Assembly: GCF_001005215.1 (NCBI RefSeq)
Contig: NZ_LBNQ01000020.1
Span: 62,001-126,000 of the forward strand
Direction: 5' to 3'
DNA length: 64,000 nt
Source: Lampropedia cohaerens
GTDB taxonomy: Bacteria; Pseudomonadota; Gammaproteobacteria; Burkholderiales; Burkholderiaceae_C
Shown: piece after piece, positions 42,531 to 52,355 of the stretch
Layout of the letters: the number at the start of each line of letters is the position of its first letter
Position numbering within the stretch: position 1 is the first letter of the stretch
Position numbers and translations under genes: made by a program
The notes under the pieces: generated by a model
Told to the model about the DNA's origin: nothing
The model's database searches: none
Seen by the model: the letters and a program-made list of their open reading frames with translations, nothing else

Positions 42531-43877
42531 TCAGTCCAGCTCTTCCTTGCGGATGCGCACGATGCTGCCCAGCACGCTGGGCAGCTGCTGAATCTTCTCC
42601 AGTGCGGCGTTGAAGGTACCTTCGCGGGTTTCGTGCGTAAGGATGATCAGGTCGGTCTGGGGCTGGCTGGCCTGGCCTTCGCTGAAATCGGTGACTTCGT
42701 CGGCCTCGCGCTGCAGCAGTGCATCGACGCTGATGCCTGCATCGGCCAGCAGGCTGGTGATGGTGGCCAGCACGCCCGCCTGATCAGCGACCCGCGCGCG
42801 CAGGTAGTAGCTGGTGACGACGTCCTCCATCGGCAGCACAGGTGGCGGCGCCTCTGCGGGTTGACAATCGTGATGGTAGGCGAGCGCCGGCACCTGATGG
42901 CTGGCATCGGCGCCTTGCAGGCGGGCGATGTCGACCAGATCGGCAATCACTGCGCTGGCCGTGGGTTCGGCGCCAGCCCCCTGGCCGTAGTAGAGCGTGG
43001 TGCCGACGGCATCACCTTTGACGACGACCGCGTTCATGGCGCCTTCAACACTGGCGATCAGGCGTTTGGCCGGAATCAGCGTGGGGTGCACGCGCAGTTC
43101 GACGCCGCGTTCGGTGCGCTTGGCAACGCCCAGCAGCTTGATGCGGTAGCCAAGCTGCTCGGCATAGCGGATGTCCGGGCGATGCAGCGCGGTGATGCCC
43201 TCGACGTAGGCCTTGTCAAACTGCACCGGTATGCCAAAGGCAATGGCGCTGAGCAGGGTGATCTTGTGCGCGGCGTCAATGCCCTCGATATCGAAGGTCG
43301 GGTCGGCCTCGGCATAGCCCAGCTGCTGCGCCTGCTTGAGCACGGCCTGGAAGTCCAGCCCCTTGTCGCGCATTTCCGAGAGGATGAAGTTGGTGGTGCC
43401 GTTGATGATGCCGGCCACCCACTGCACGCGGTTGGCCACCAGCCCTTCACGCAATGCCTTGACAATCGGGATGCCTCCGGCGACGGCGGCCTCGTAGGCG
43501 ACGATGACGCCCTTGCGCGCGGCGGCCGCGAAGATCTCGGTGCCGTGCACGGCCAGCAGCGCCTTGTTGGCCGTGACCACATGCTTGCCGCTCTCAATGG
43601 CCGCCAGCACCAGCTCCCGCGCAATCCCGTAGCCGCCGATGAGTTCGATGACCACGTCGATGTCCGGGCGTGCCACCACGCTGCGGGCGTCCGAAACGAC
43701 CTCAACGTCGTCGCCGACGATCTGGCGGGCTCGCTCGGCGTTCAGGTCCGCGACGACGGCAATGTCGATGCCGCGTCCGGCCCGGCGGCTGATTTCCTGC
43801 TGATTACGCTTGAGTACCTGAAATGTGCCGGCACCGACGGTGCCGATGCCGAGAAGGCCAATTCGGATGTTGGTCAT
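42531..43877 (-). CDS. hom: Homoserine dehydrogenase
   Basis: 448-residue NAD(P)-dependent enzyme reducing aspartate semialdehyde to homoserine. Domains: Rossmann (IRIGLLGIGTVGAGTFQVL), catalytic/dimerisation (VVTANKALLAVHG, GIINGTTNFILSEMRDKG, AEADPTFDIEGIDAAHKITL), and a C-terminal ACT domain (YLRARVADQAGVLATITSLL) that usually mediates threonine inhibition. It precedes the unknown membrane gene and thrC, and follows alaA on the same strand, a common betaproteobacterial order. Confidence 0.96.
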   Translation of the reverse strand: MTNIRIGLLGIGTVGAGTFQVLKRNQQEISRRAGRGIDIAVVADLNAERARQIVGDDVEVVSDARSVVARPDIDVVIELIGGYGIARELVLAAIESGKHVVTANKALLAVHGTEIFAAAARKGVIVAYEAAVAGGIPIVKALREGLVANRVQWVAGIINGTTNFILSEMRDKGLDFQAVLKQAQQLGYAEADPTFDIEGIDAAHKITLLSAIAFGIPVQFDKAYVEGITALHRPDIRYAEQLGYRIKLLGVAKRTERGVELRVHPTLIPAKRLIASVEGAMNAVVVKGDAVGTTLYYGQGAGAEPTASAVIADLVDIARLQGADASHQVPALAYHHDCQPAEAPPPVLPMEDVVTSYYLRARVADQAGVLATITSLLADAGISVDALLQREADEVTDFSEGQASQPQTDLIILTHETREGTFNAALEKIQQLPSVLGSIVRIRKEELD

Positions 43878-43937
43878 GGTCGAGAGAGGTCGGAAGAAAA
43901 GCGTTGAGGCAGGCCGGATGATCGCGTGTGCGGGGTC

Positions 43938-45236
43938 TCAGGCGTTGCCGGCTGCCTTGGTGGCAGGGCGTTTGAGCGGTTGCACATTGGCCGGTGTGGC
44001 CAGCGCCCGCGCGCGCTGGGTCCGTTCGCGCACCGTCTTGAGAAAGCGCGCAATGCGCTCGATGGCTTCGCGCAGATCCGGCTCGTGCGGCAGAAAGACG
44101 ATGCGGAAATGGTCGGGGTCCGGCCAGTTGAAGCCCGTGCCCTGCACCAGCATCACCCGCGTTTCCTTGAGCAGCTCGAGAAAGAACAAGCGGTCATCCT
44201 CGATCGGGTACATCTCGCGATCGAGCTTGGGAAACATGTACAGCGTCGCCTGAGGCTTGACGCAGCTCACGCCCGGGATGGCGGTGATCATCTCGTAGGC
44301 CAGATCGCGCTGGCGGCGCAGGCGCCCGCCCTCGCAGGTGAGCTCGTTGATGCTCTGATAACCGCCCAGCGCGGTCTGGATGGCCCACTGGCCCGGCACA
44401 TTCGAGCACAGCTTCATGTTGGCCAGCATATCCAGCCCCTCGATGTAGTCGCGCGCGTTGGCCTTGTCGCCGGAGACGATCATCCAGCCGGCGCGATAGC
44501 CGCAGGAGCGGTAGCTCTTGGACAGGGAGTTGAAGGTCAGCGTCAGCACATCGGTAGACAGACTCGCCAGCGCGATGTGGGTGTTGCCGTCGTAGAGCAC
44601 CTTGTCGTAGACCTCGTCGGCCAGCAACACTAGGTTGTGCTCGCGGGCCAGCTCGACGATGGCCACCAGGGTTTCCAGCGGATAGATCACGCCAGTGGGA
44701 TTGTTGGGGTTGATGACGACGATGCCCTTGGTACGCGGCGTGATCTTGGCGCGGATGTCCTCCAGGTCAGGGGCCCAGTTGTTGCTTTCGTCGCAGCGGT
44801 AATGCACGGGCGTGCCGCCAGAGAGGTTGGTCACTGCCGTCCACAACGGGTAGTCCGGCGCGGGCAGCAGCAGTTCATCGCCATCGTCAAGCAGGGCGTT
44901 GGTGGCCATGGCGATCAGCTCACTGGCACCGTTGCCCAGATAGATGTCATCAAGCGTGACGCCGACAATCCCCTGGCGCTGCGTCTCGTGCATCACCGCC
45001 TTGCGGGCAGCGAAGATGCCCTTGCTGTCGGAGTAGCCGGCCGAGGCGGGCAGGTTGCGGATCATGTCCTGCTGCACTTCCTCTGGCGCATCGAAGCCGA
45101 ATGCCGCCAGATTGCCGATGTTGAGCTTGATGATCTTCTGGCCTTCCTCCTCCATGCGACGCGCCTGCTCGACGATCGGACCGCGAATGTCGTAGAGAAC
45201 GTGCGCCAGCTTGGCGGACTTGTGGATGGGCTTCAT
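43938..45236 (-). CDS. alaA: Alanine/glutamate-pyruvate aminotransferase, AlaA-like
   Basis: 432-residue fold type I aminotransferase. Conserved: LYDIRGPIVEQARRMEEEGQ, YLGNGASELIAMATNALLDD, LLPAPDYPLWTAVTNLSGG, VINPNNPTGVIYP, the PLP lysine in NSLSKSYRSCGYRAGW, and FNWPDPDHFRIVFLPH. The sequence tracks E. coli AlaA closely, so pyruvate/glutamate to alanine is the likely reaction. A 30-residue Arg/Ala/Pro-rich C-terminal tail is extra. ATG 45236 gives the family start. It lies 60 nt upstream of hom. Confidence 0.92.
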   Translation of the reverse strand: MKPIHKSAKLAHVLYDIRGPIVEQARRMEEEGQKIIKLNIGNLAAFGFDAPEEVQQDMIRNLPASAGYSDSKGIFAARKAVMHETQRQGIVGVTLDDIYLGNGASELIAMATNALLDDGDELLLPAPDYPLWTAVTNLSGGTPVHYRCDESNNWAPDLEDIRAKITPRTKGIVVINPNNPTGVIYPLETLVAIVELAREHNLVLLADEVYDKVLYDGNTHIALASLSTDVLTLTFNSLSKSYRSCGYRAGWMIVSGDKANARDYIEGLDMLANMKLCSNVPGQWAIQTALGGYQSINELTCEGGRLRRQRDLAYEMITAIPGVSCVKPQATLYMFPKLDREMYPIEDDRLFFLELLKETRVMLVQGTGFNWPDPDHFRIVFLPHEPDLREAIERIARFLKTVRERTQRARALATPANVQPLKRPATKAAGNA

Positions 45237-45310
45237 GGCAAACCTCGGGCTGAAAAGTGCAATGGGCAAAAGGCAATTTGTAGCTGCACCCGCAGGCAAA
45301 TCGCAAAACC

Positions 45311-45316
45311 TATAAT
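45311..45316 (+). promoter_or_regulatory. Candidate -10 element for the MTH938-like gene
   Basis: TATAAT, a perfect -10 hexamer, lies 57 nt before the ATG at 45373 in the divergent region between alaA and that gene. No good -35 is visible at 16-18 nt, so an activator or extended -10 may be needed. Confidence 0.4.
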
Positions 45317-45372
45317 TTGACCACAGTTGCCGGCGACTTCCCAATCAGCCGGCCGCCAATGCAGGCCGCGCC

Positions 45373-45750
45373 ATGAAACTTCAAGCTGATACTCCGCAAC
45401 CGACCTCCATCATCGCCTACGGCGAGGGCTGGTTGCAACTGCCCGAGCATCGCTACGAGCAGAGCGTGCTGCTGACCAGTGACGGGGAGCACCACGTCTG
45501 GGCTTGCAGCAGCTTCGAGGCGCTGACGCAGCAGCAGATGGCGGATCTGGCGGTGGTGGCCCGCTCTGCGCAGGTCGTGCTGCTGGGCAGCGGCAAGCGC
45601 ACGCGGTTTCCGCCGGCAGCGTGGCTACGCCCCTTCATGGCGATGCAGGTCGGTCTGGAGTCCATGGACACCGCCGCCGCCTGCCGCACCTTCAACGTGC
45701 TCGCAGGAGAAGGGCGCAAGGTGGTAGCAGCACTGATCGTCGAGCGCTGA
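45373..45750 (+). CDS. MTH938-like / Xcc1710-like domain protein (DUF498)
   Basis: 125-residue protein of the small MTH938-like fold. Characteristic stretches are ADTPQPTSIIAYGEGWLQL, LLTSDGEHHVWACSSFEAL, VVLLGSGKRTRFP and the terminal DTAAACRTFNVLAGEGRKVV. Homologues in mitochondria (NDUFAF3) assist complex I assembly; the bacterial function is unproven. It is divergent from alaA and upstream of bcp on the same strand. Confidence 0.88.
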   Translation: MKLQADTPQPTSIIAYGEGWLQLPEHRYEQSVLLTSDGEHHVWACSSFEALTQQQMADLAVVARSAQVVLLGSGKRTRFPPAAWLRPFMAMQVGLESMDTAAACRTFNVLAGEGRKVVAALIVER

Positions 45751-46267
45751 GAATCTATTCACCACGGCCCGCGCACGCGCCGTGTTGGCGTGCCAGGCGA
45801 GGGAGATGCAGGCGCATGCCGCAGGTGCTGCGCAGCGCACGAAAACAACCGGAACAGGTCGAGAGATGGAGCGCCACCGCGCTTGCGCCATCGCACACTG
45901 GCTGGCTCAAAGCCGACGCCGTGATTGGAAAATGCGAATCAAGTATAATCGGCAATTGCGCCGGGCCTGCAACTAGCAATACCGCCCGCTCAACGCCGAA
46001 AGCGCTGCATGGTCTAGAGGCCGGTTTTATCCGGGAATATGCAATATGTATTGCGCAACAGGGCAGAAGGTGTTGACTGGCGGCGCAGTGTGTAGCGACT
46101 GCTGCAGCGAGAGATCAGAAAGCCTGTGCCAATGGGCGCTTCTCGCCTATCCTGGTGAGGCAGTGCGCATCTTTGAGCGCCGGTTTCGCGTTGTCAAGCG
46201 TTTTTTGAACTTTCGCGCCAGGTTCGACATTTTTCAACGACACATTAGATTGAGAGACCCTGAAAAC
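45751..46267. other. Long leader/intergenic region upstream of bcp
   Basis: About 515 nt. A perfect TATAAT occurs on the plus strand at 45943-45948, preceded by a relatively AT-rich stretch, so bcp may have a leader of about 310 nt. A frame open from 46046 runs into bcp but has no family similarity before ATG 46268. No tRNA, riboswitch or hairpin-plus-T-run pattern was recognised in it. Confidence 0.35.
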
Positions 46268-46756
46268 ATGGCGATCGTTGTCAACAAACCACTGCCCGAG
46301 TTTGAAGCCTGCGCAACCGGCGGAGTCACTGTCACCAACACTTCTCACCTCGGCCAGATCCTTGTTCTTTATTTCTACCCGAAGGACAACACGCCCGGTT
46401 GCACGACCGAAGCGATGCAGTTTCGAGACAAGTACGACAAGTTTGTCAAGCTCGGCGCGGTGGTATTTGGAGTGTCGCGCGACAACATGAAGTCGCACGA
46501 GGCCTTCAAGGAGAAGCTGGATCTGCCGTTCGAGCTCATTGCCGATACCGAGGAGAAGATGTGCCACATGTTCGGTGTCGTGAAGAACAAGATCATGTAC
46601 GGCAAGAAGGTCAAGGGCATCGAGCGCAGCACCTTCCTTGTTGCGCCGGACGGCACGCTGGCGCAGGAATGGCGTGGCCTGAAGGTGCCCGGGCATGTGG
46701 ATGAAGTGCTCAAGGCGGTCAAGGCCCTCAAGAATGCGGAGAAGCAGGTCGCCTGA
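46268..46756 (+). CDS. bcp: Thiol peroxidase / bacterioferritin comigratory protein
   Basis: 162-residue PrxQ-type peroxiredoxin that reduces hydroperoxides. The peroxidatic Cys45 is in FYPKDNTPGCTTEA. The resolving Cys found five residues later in E. coli Bcp is missing (Met at that position). Another Cys at residue 99 (EEKMCHMFGV) could serve instead, or the enzyme may be of 1-Cys type. ATG 46268 yields the family N-terminus. A bidirectional terminator follows. Confidence 0.94.
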   Translation: MAIVVNKPLPEFEACATGGVTVTNTSHLGQILVLYFYPKDNTPGCTTEAMQFRDKYDKFVKLGAVVFGVSRDNMKSHEAFKEKLDLPFELIADTEEKMCHMFGVVKNKIMYGKKVKGIERSTFLVAPDGTLAQEWRGLKVPGHVDEVLKAVKALKNAEKQVA

Positions 46757-46807
46757 GCGCTGTTGCAGAGTCAGCCGGCGCCGATCGCAAATTGGGCGCA
46801 GGCACAC

Positions 46808-46840
46808 ACAAAAAGGAGCACATCACGTGCTCCTTTTTGT
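46808..46840. terminator. Bidirectional terminator between bcp and fumC
   Basis: A perfect 14-bp stem ACAAAAAGGAGCAC / GTGCTCCTTTTTGT with a 5-nt loop. The built-in A-run and T-run let it act for bcp on the plus strand and for fumC on the minus strand. Confidence 0.88.
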
Positions 46841-46893
46841 CGTCTGGCGCATGGTGTGCAGCCATGCAAGCCATGCTTGCATGTGCGTCGCGC

Positions 46894-48282
46894 TCAACGT
46901 CCGATCATCTTCTCCGGCACCACCCACTGGTCGAACTGCTCGGCGGTCAGGTAACCGGAGGCGATAGCCGCCTCGCGCAGTGTCGTGCCTTCCTTGTGGG
47001 CCTTCTTGGCGATGAAGGCGGCCTTGTCATAGCCGATGTGCGGATTGAGCGCCGTCACCAGCATCAGCGAGTTGCTGACCAGTTCCCGGATACGCTCGCG
47101 GTTGGGCGCAATGCCCACTGCGCAGTTGTTGTTGAAGCTGAGCATGCCGTCGGCCAGCAGGCGCACGCTCTGCAGGAAATTGTGTGCCACCAGGGGGCGG
47201 AACACGTTCAGCTCGAAGTTGCCGGACATGCCGCCGATGTTGATGGCCACGTCATTGCCCATCACCTGCGCGGCCAGCATGGTCAGGGCCTCACTTTGCG
47301 TGGGGTTGACCTTGCCAGGCATGATCGATGAGCCGGGCTCGTTTTCAGGGATGCTGATTTCGCCAATGCCGCTGCGCGGGCCGCTGGCGAGCCAGCGGAC
47401 ATCGTTGGCGATCTTGTTGAGACTGGCCGCCAGCGTCTTGAGCGCGCCATGGGCATGCACCAGCGCGTCTTGCGATGCCAGCGCCTCGAACTTGTTGGGA
47501 GCTGTCACGAAGGGCAGGCCGGTGATATTTGCCAGCTCCTCGGCAACGGCTTGCGCGTAACCCTTGGGCGCATTCAGGCCGGTACCGACGGCAGTTCCGC
47601 CCAGCGCCAGCTCGCACAGGTGGGGCTGGGCATCCTGCACGTGCTTCTTGCCATGCTCAAGCTGCGCAACCCAGCCGGAGATTTCCTGGCCCAGCGTCAG
47701 CGGCGTGGCGTCTTGCAAATGGGTGCGGCCGATCTTGACGATGTCATCGAACGCCTCGGACTTCTGCGCCAGCGTCTGTCTGAGCGTGTCGATCGCCGGC
47801 AACAACCGGTTGGTCAGCGCATCGACCGCAGCGACATGCGCAGCGGTAGGAAACACATCGTTGGACGACTGGCTCTTGTTCACATCGTCGTTGGGGTGCA
47901 CCAGGCGGCCTTCGCCGCGCACGCCACCCAGCAACTCGCTGGCGCGATTAGCAATGACCTCGTTGAGGTTCATATTGGTCTGCGTGCCCGAGCCGGTCTG
48001 CCAGACTACCAGCGGGAACTCGTCATCATGCTTGCCGTCGATGACTTCCTGCGCGGCAGCGATAATGGCCTGCGCCTTTTGCTCGTCCAGCAGCCCCAGC
48101 GCGTGGTTGACCGTTGCAGAGGCGCGCTTGACCTGCGCCAACGCGCGGATGATCTCGCGCGGCTGCCTCTCGCCGGAGATGTTGAAGTTCTGCAGCGAAC
48201 GCTGCGTTTGCGCGCCCCAGAGTTTGTCAGCTGGAACTTCGATGGGGCCGAAAGTGTCCTTTTCCGTGCGGGTTTGAGTCAT
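46894..48282 (-). CDS. fumC: Fumarate hydratase class II
   Basis: 462-residue iron-independent fumarase interconverting fumarate and malate. Signature [15 protein letters not shown], with other blocks [11 protein letters not shown]-like N-terminus, [38 protein letters not shown] and [21 protein letters not shown] 48282 gives the standard start. It is divergent from the phosphomannomutase gene; a Fur-box-like element lies in between, which fits the known use of FumC when iron is scarce. Confidence 0.96.
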   Translation of the reverse strand: MTQTRTEKDTFGPIEVPADKLWGAQTQRSLQNFNISGERQPREIIRALAQVKRASATVNHALGLLDEQKAQAIIAAAQEVIDGKHDDEFPLVVWQTGSGTQTNMNLNEVIANRASELLGGVRGEGRLVHPNDDVNKSQSSNDVFPTAAHVAAVDALTNRLLPAIDTLRQTLAQKSEAFDDIVKIGRTHLQDATPLTLGQEISGWVAQLEHGKKHVQDAQPHLCELALGGTAVGTGLNAPKGYAQAVAEELANITGLPFVTAPNKFEALASQDALVHAHGALKTLAASLNKIANDVRWLASGPRSGIGEISIPENEPGSSIMPGKVNPTQSEALTMLAAQVMGNDVAINIGGMSGNFELNVFRPLVAHNFLQSVRLLADGMLSFNNNCAVGIAPNRERIRELVSNSLMLVTALNPHIGYDKAAFIAKKAHKEGTTLREAAIASGYLTAEQFDQWVVPEKMIGR

Positions 48283-48373
48283 GGCAATGCTGTAAGAAGT
48301 GAAACTAAAAAACGCAGCCAGCATGCTGCAACCATCAGGCGGCGCAGCAGCATTCGCGCGTAAGTGAGACGCT

Positions 48374-48394
48374 GAAAATAATTCCCATTCATTC
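48374..48394. promoter_or_regulatory. Fur-box-like element upstream of fumC
   Basis: On the minus strand AATGGGAATTATTTTC agrees at 12 of 16 positions with the Fur core AATGATAATCATTATC. It lies about 95 nt before the fumC ATG and next to a -10-like TAGAAT. It stands out as AT-rich in an otherwise GC-rich neighbourhood. Confidence 0.45.
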
Positions 48395-48486
48395 TAGTCG
48401 GTATCCATCATCGGGTGATGGCGCGCGTCAACGCATGTGGCGCACACGCATACAATCGCCGCGACGGCAACAACTCAGGAGTTTGC

Positions 48487-49872
48487 GTGCAAGTTTCCGC
48501 TTCGATCTTCAAGGCTTATGACATCCGCGGCATCGTGCCCACCACGCTGACGCCAGACATTGCCCGTGCGCTGGGGCGCGCCTTTGGCACGGTGGCGCTG
48601 CAACAAGGCGAGCGGGAAGTCGCCGTTGGTCGCGATGGTCGGTTGAGCGGCCCGCAACTGTCCGCGGCGCTGATTGCCGGTCTGACGGATGTGGGGGTTG
48701 ACGTGCTGGACATCGGGATGGTGACCACACCGATGCTGTACTTTGCCGCAGCCACCCATACGCGCAGCGGCATCCAGATTACCGGCAGCCACAATCCCAG
48801 GGACTACAACGGCTTCAAAATGGTGCTGGCCGGCAAGGCCATTTACGGCGAGGAAATCCAGCAGCTGCGCACGTTGATCGAGACCGATGGCTGGCAGCAG
48901 GCCAGCGCGCCAGGGCGCGTGCGGCAGCTGGACGTGTTTCCGCAATATCTGCAGCGCATTGCCTCGGACATCCGGCTGGCGCGCCCCATCAAGGTCATTG
49001 TCGATGCCGGCAACGGCGTGGCTGGCGCCAGCGCGCCGCAGGTGCTGCGCGCCATCGGCTGCGAGGTCACCGAGCTGTTCACGGACGTTGACGGCAACTT
49101 TCCCAACCACCACCCCGATCCCAGCAAGCCGGAAAACCTGCAGGACCTCATCGCCGCGTTGCGCGACAGCGATGCGGAGCTTGGCCTAGCGTTCGATGGC
49201 GACGGCGACCGCCTTGGCATCGTCACCAAGGATGGCAAGAACATCTTCCCCGACCGGCAGATCATGCTGTTTGCCAGGGATGTGCTCTCGCGCGTTCCGG
49301 GCGGTGAAATCATCTACGATGTCAAGTGCACGCAGCAGCTGGCGCCAGCCATCGAGGCAGCGGGCGGCAAGCCCGTGATGTACAAGACTGGGCATTCGCT
49401 CATCAAGGCGCGCATGCGCGAGACCGATGCGCCCCTGGGTGGGGAGATGAGCGGGCACATCTTCTTCAAGGAGCGCTGGTACGGCTTCGATGACGGCACC
49501 TATGCGGCCTGCCGGCTGCTGGAGATCCTCAGTCGCAGCGCGGACGTCTCGGTCGTTCTGAACGACCTGCCCAGCAGCCACAGCACGCCGGAGATGAATA
49601 TCGCCTGCGCCGAAGGCGAGCCCCACGCGCTGGTCGCCCAGCTGGTTGAGCGCGCGCGGTTCGACGCGCCGGCCAAGGTCTGCACCATCGATGGTTTGCG
49701 GGTGGACTGGCCCGATGGCTTTGGCCTAGTACGCGCCTCCAACACCACCCCGGTCCTGGTACTGCGATTCGAGGGGCAGACGCCCGAGGCACTGCAGCGC
49801 ATCCAGGCGCAGTTTCTTGCGCTGGTGCGCAGCGTCAAGCCTGACGCGCAGGTGGCGGCCGCAGCGCACTGA
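48487..49872 (+). CDS. manB: Phosphomannomutase/phosphoglucomutase
   Basis: 461-residue alpha-D-phosphohexomutase of the AlgC/ManB type, interconverting mannose or glucose 6-phosphate and 1-phosphate for surface polysaccharide precursors. The phosphoserine is S101 in TGSHNPRDYNG, the metal loop DGDGDR is at 237-242, the sugar-binding loop is GGEMSGHIFF, and RASNTTPVLVLRFE is the phosphate site. GTG 48487 was chosen: CAGGAG sits 6 nt upstream and the length matches the family. The waaA gene follows 6 nt after the stop. Confidence 0.93.
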   Translation: MQVSASIFKAYDIRGIVPTTLTPDIARALGRAFGTVALQQGEREVAVGRDGRLSGPQLSAALIAGLTDVGVDVLDIGMVTTPMLYFAAATHTRSGIQITGSHNPRDYNGFKMVLAGKAIYGEEIQQLRTLIETDGWQQASAPGRVRQLDVFPQYLQRIASDIRLARPIKVIVDAGNGVAGASAPQVLRAIGCEVTELFTDVDGNFPNHHPDPSKPENLQDLIAALRDSDAELGLAFDGDGDRLGIVTKDGKNIFPDRQIMLFARDVLSRVPGGEIIYDVKCTQQLAPAIEAAGGKPVMYKTGHSLIKARMRETDAPLGGEMSGHIFFKERWYGFDDGTYAACRLLEILSRSADVSVVLNDLPSSHSTPEMNIACAEGEPHALVAQLVERARFDAPAKVCTIDGLRVDWPDGFGLVRASNTTPVLVLRFEGQTPEALQRIQAQFLALVRSVKPDAQVAAAAH

Positions 49873-49878
49873 CGCGGC

Positions 49879-51243
49879 ATGGCCGATCCTGCTCAGGCCG
49901 CCGACGCGACTGGCTCGCGGCGTGCGCGCCGCCTCACTGGCATCGAGCGGGCCGCGCTGGCCTTCTACAGCTCGGCCATGTGGCTGGTGCAGCCGCTGTA
50001 TCGGCGCAAGCTGCGCCGGCGTGCGCGCGCAGAAAGCGGCTATGGCCATGCGTTGCCCGAGCGCTTTGCGCGCTATGGCGCTACAGCCACTGTGCAGCGT
50101 GGCGATCCGGCCCACCCCGTGGTGTGGCTGCACGCGGTGTCGCTTGGTGAGACCCGCGCCGCAGGGGCATTGATTGCGGCGTTGCGCGAGCGCATTCCGG
50201 CAGTCCGGTTCGTGCTGACCAGCGGCACCGCGACCGGCTGGCAGGAGGCTACCCGACATTTGCGCGCGGGCGATGCGCAGACCTGGCTGCCGTGGGACAC
50301 GCCTGGTGCCGTGCGCCGCTTTCTCGAGCATTTCCAGCCTCAGCTGGGCCTGCTGATGGAAACAGAGGTCTGGCCGAACATGGTGGAGGCCTGCGCGCGT
50401 CGTGGGCTGCCGCTCTGGCTGGTCAATGCCCGACTCAACGCCCGCTCGGCCCAGCGCATTGCGCGGGCGCGCTGGCTGATGGGACCCGCCTACCGGCACC
50501 TGGACGCTGTGCTGGCGCAGTCGGAGGCAGATGCGACGCGTCTGCGCGCCGTCGGCGCGCCGGTGCGACAGGTGAGCGGCAACATCAAGTTCGACGCCCG
50601 CCCCGATCCCCTGCAGGTGCAGCAGGGACGCCAATGGGCCGGTGCGTTCAAGGGCGAGACCGGCCGCGCCATCGTCATGCTCGCCAGCAGTCGTGATGGG
50701 GAAGAGGCCCAGTGGCTGGCCGCGTTGCAGGCGCGCACGCGCAGGGAGGGTATCCAGTGGCTGGTGGTGCCGCGTCATCCCCAGCGGTTCGATGCGGTTG
50801 CGCAGCTTTGCGTGCAGGCCGGTTTTGCGGTCTCCAGGCGCAGTGCCTGGCAGGATGCGCCGACCACGGATGGGTCAATTTGGCTGGGCGACTCGATGGG
50901 CGAGATGGCGCTGTACTACGCCATGGCGGATGTGGCGCTGCTGGGCGGCTCCTTCCTGCCACTGGGCGGGCAGAATCTGATTGAAGCCTGCGCCTGCGGC
51001 TGCCCTGTGGTGATGGGCCCGCATACCTTCAACTTCGCACAGGCGGCGCAGGACGCCGAGCACTGCGGCAGTGCCCTGCGCGTTGCGGATATGCGCCAGG
51101 CCGTGGATACCGCACAGGCGCTCGTGGCTGATGGCGAACGCCTAGCCGCCATGCGCGCATGCGCCGCAAGTTTCGCAGTCAGCCATCAAGGCGCCTTGGG
51201 CAGGACGGTCGACGCCATTGCGCGGGCGCTGGAGCGCGCATGA
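49879..51243 (+). CDS. waaA: 3-deoxy-D-manno-octulosonic acid (Kdo) transferase
   Basis: 454-residue inner-membrane glycosyltransferase adding Kdo to lipid A precursor. An N-terminal membrane anchor (LAFYSSAMWLVQPLYRRKL) precedes two GT-B domains: WLHAVSLGETRAAGALI, FVLTSGTATGW, METEVWPNMVEACARRGLPL, SGNIKFD, and the C-terminal SMGEMALYYAMADVALLGGS and GGQNLIEACACGCPVVMGPH. It sits 6 nt after manB, giving a short LPS-related operon. Confidence 0.94.
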   Translation: MADPAQAADATGSRRARRLTGIERAALAFYSSAMWLVQPLYRRKLRRRARAESGYGHALPERFARYGATATVQRGDPAHPVVWLHAVSLGETRAAGALIAALRERIPAVRFVLTSGTATGWQEATRHLRAGDAQTWLPWDTPGAVRRFLEHFQPQLGLLMETEVWPNMVEACARRGLPLWLVNARLNARSAQRIARARWLMGPAYRHLDAVLAQSEADATRLRAVGAPVRQVSGNIKFDARPDPLQVQQGRQWAGAFKGETGRAIVMLASSRDGEEAQWLAALQARTRREGIQWLVVPRHPQRFDAVAQLCVQAGFAVSRRSAWQDAPTTDGSIWLGDSMGEMALYYAMADVALLGGSFLPLGGQNLIEACACGCPVVMGPHTFNFAQAAQDAEHCGSALRVADMRQAVDTAQALVADGERLAAMRACAASFAVSHQGALGRTVDAIARALERA

Positions 51244-51267
51244 TGCCCGCCACCGCGTGGTGGGCAA

Positions 51268-52221
51268 TCAGTAAGCGCTGGCCATGCTCAACTCCTGCAC
51301 CGCATCCGGGTCAAGCTTGAGCCTTGCCGCAAAAAGCAGCTCATCCAGTTGTTCAGGCGTGCTGGCACTGACAATCGCCGATGCCACGGAGGGTTGACGC
51401 AGCAGCCACGCAATCGCGACCTGGGAGGGTTTGGCCACATAACGGTCGGCGATTTCGTCGAGCTTTTCCAGGATGATGCGGCCGCGCTCGTTGAGGTAGC
51501 GCTCCACTACCGCCGGCCCGCGTGGGCTTTTTGCTGCATCTGCCGCGCTGCGGTACTTGCCGCTAAGAAAACCGGAGGCCAGCGCATAGTAGGGAGCAAC
51601 GGCCAGCCCCAGTTGCTTGACGGCGGGCGCAAGGTCGGTCTCGTACGCCTGACGGTCGTAGAGGTTGTACTCGGGTTGCAGTACCGTAAAGCCCGGGATA
51701 CCCATTTGCTGGGCGACCTTGCCTGCCTCCAGCAGGCGACTGCCGCTGTAGTTGGATGCGCCGTAGGCGCGGAGCTTGCCTGCGTTAACCAGGTCCTGCA
51801 AGGCGCCCAGCGTTTCCTCCAGCGGCACCGCAGGGTCATCCTCATGCGTGTAGTAGAGGTCGATATAGTCGGTCTGCAGCCGCAGGAGGGACGCATCGAC
51901 TGCCTCGCGCAGATAGCGCGCACTTAAGCCAGCCTTGCCTTGGCCCATTGACTTGCCACCCTTGGTGGCAAGGACGATGCGCTCGCGGGGGCCTGTCTTG
52001 AGCCACTTGCCGAGAATTACTTCCGATTCACCCCCTTGGTTGCCGGGTACCCAGTTGGAATAGATGTCTGCCGTGTCGACAAAGTTGAAGCCGGCATCCA
52101 CGAAAGCATCGAGCAGTCGGTGCGACATGCGTTCGTCCGCCGTCCAGCCGAAGACATTGCCGCCAAAACAAAGTGGCGAGACCGTCAGGCCACTGGCTCC
52201 GAGTGTGCGCATTTCAAACAT
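51268..52221 (-). CDS. Aldo/keto reductase
   Basis: 317-residue TIM-barrel NADPH oxidoreductase. The catalytic tetrad appears as D49 or D52 with Y54 (FVDTADIYSNW), K87 (IVLATKGGK) and H126 (YYTHEDDP). The C-terminal cofactor region reads IAWLLRQPSVASAIVSASTP. It resembles the YajO/general-stress group; the substrate is unknown. A perfect AGGAGG precedes ATG 52221. It is convergent with waaA, 24 nt away. Confidence 0.92.
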   Translation of the reverse strand: MFEMRTLGASGLTVSPLCFGGNVFGWTADERMSHRLLDAFVDAGFNFVDTADIYSNWVPGNQGGESEVILGKWLKTGPRERIVLATKGGKSMGQGKAGLSARYLREAVDASLLRLQTDYIDLYYTHEDDPAVPLEETLGALQDLVNAGKLRAYGASNYSGSRLLEAGKVAQQMGIPGFTVLQPEYNLYDRQAYETDLAPAVKQLGLAVAPYYALASGFLSGKYRSAADAAKSPRGPAVVERYLNERGRIILEKLDEIADRYVAKPSQVAIAWLLRQPSVASAIVSASTPEQLDELLFAARLKLDPDAVQELSMASAY

Positions 52222-52355
52222 GTATGCCCTCCTGATGTGTTGATCAAAGGTCAGACAGTCTAGCCTGATCGATCAGCGGGCCTTGTAACGCCGCGTTTCC
52301 CGAAGGGCAGCGGCCAACGTGCAGGGGGGGAGGGGCGGAGGATGGCGGGCTGCGC

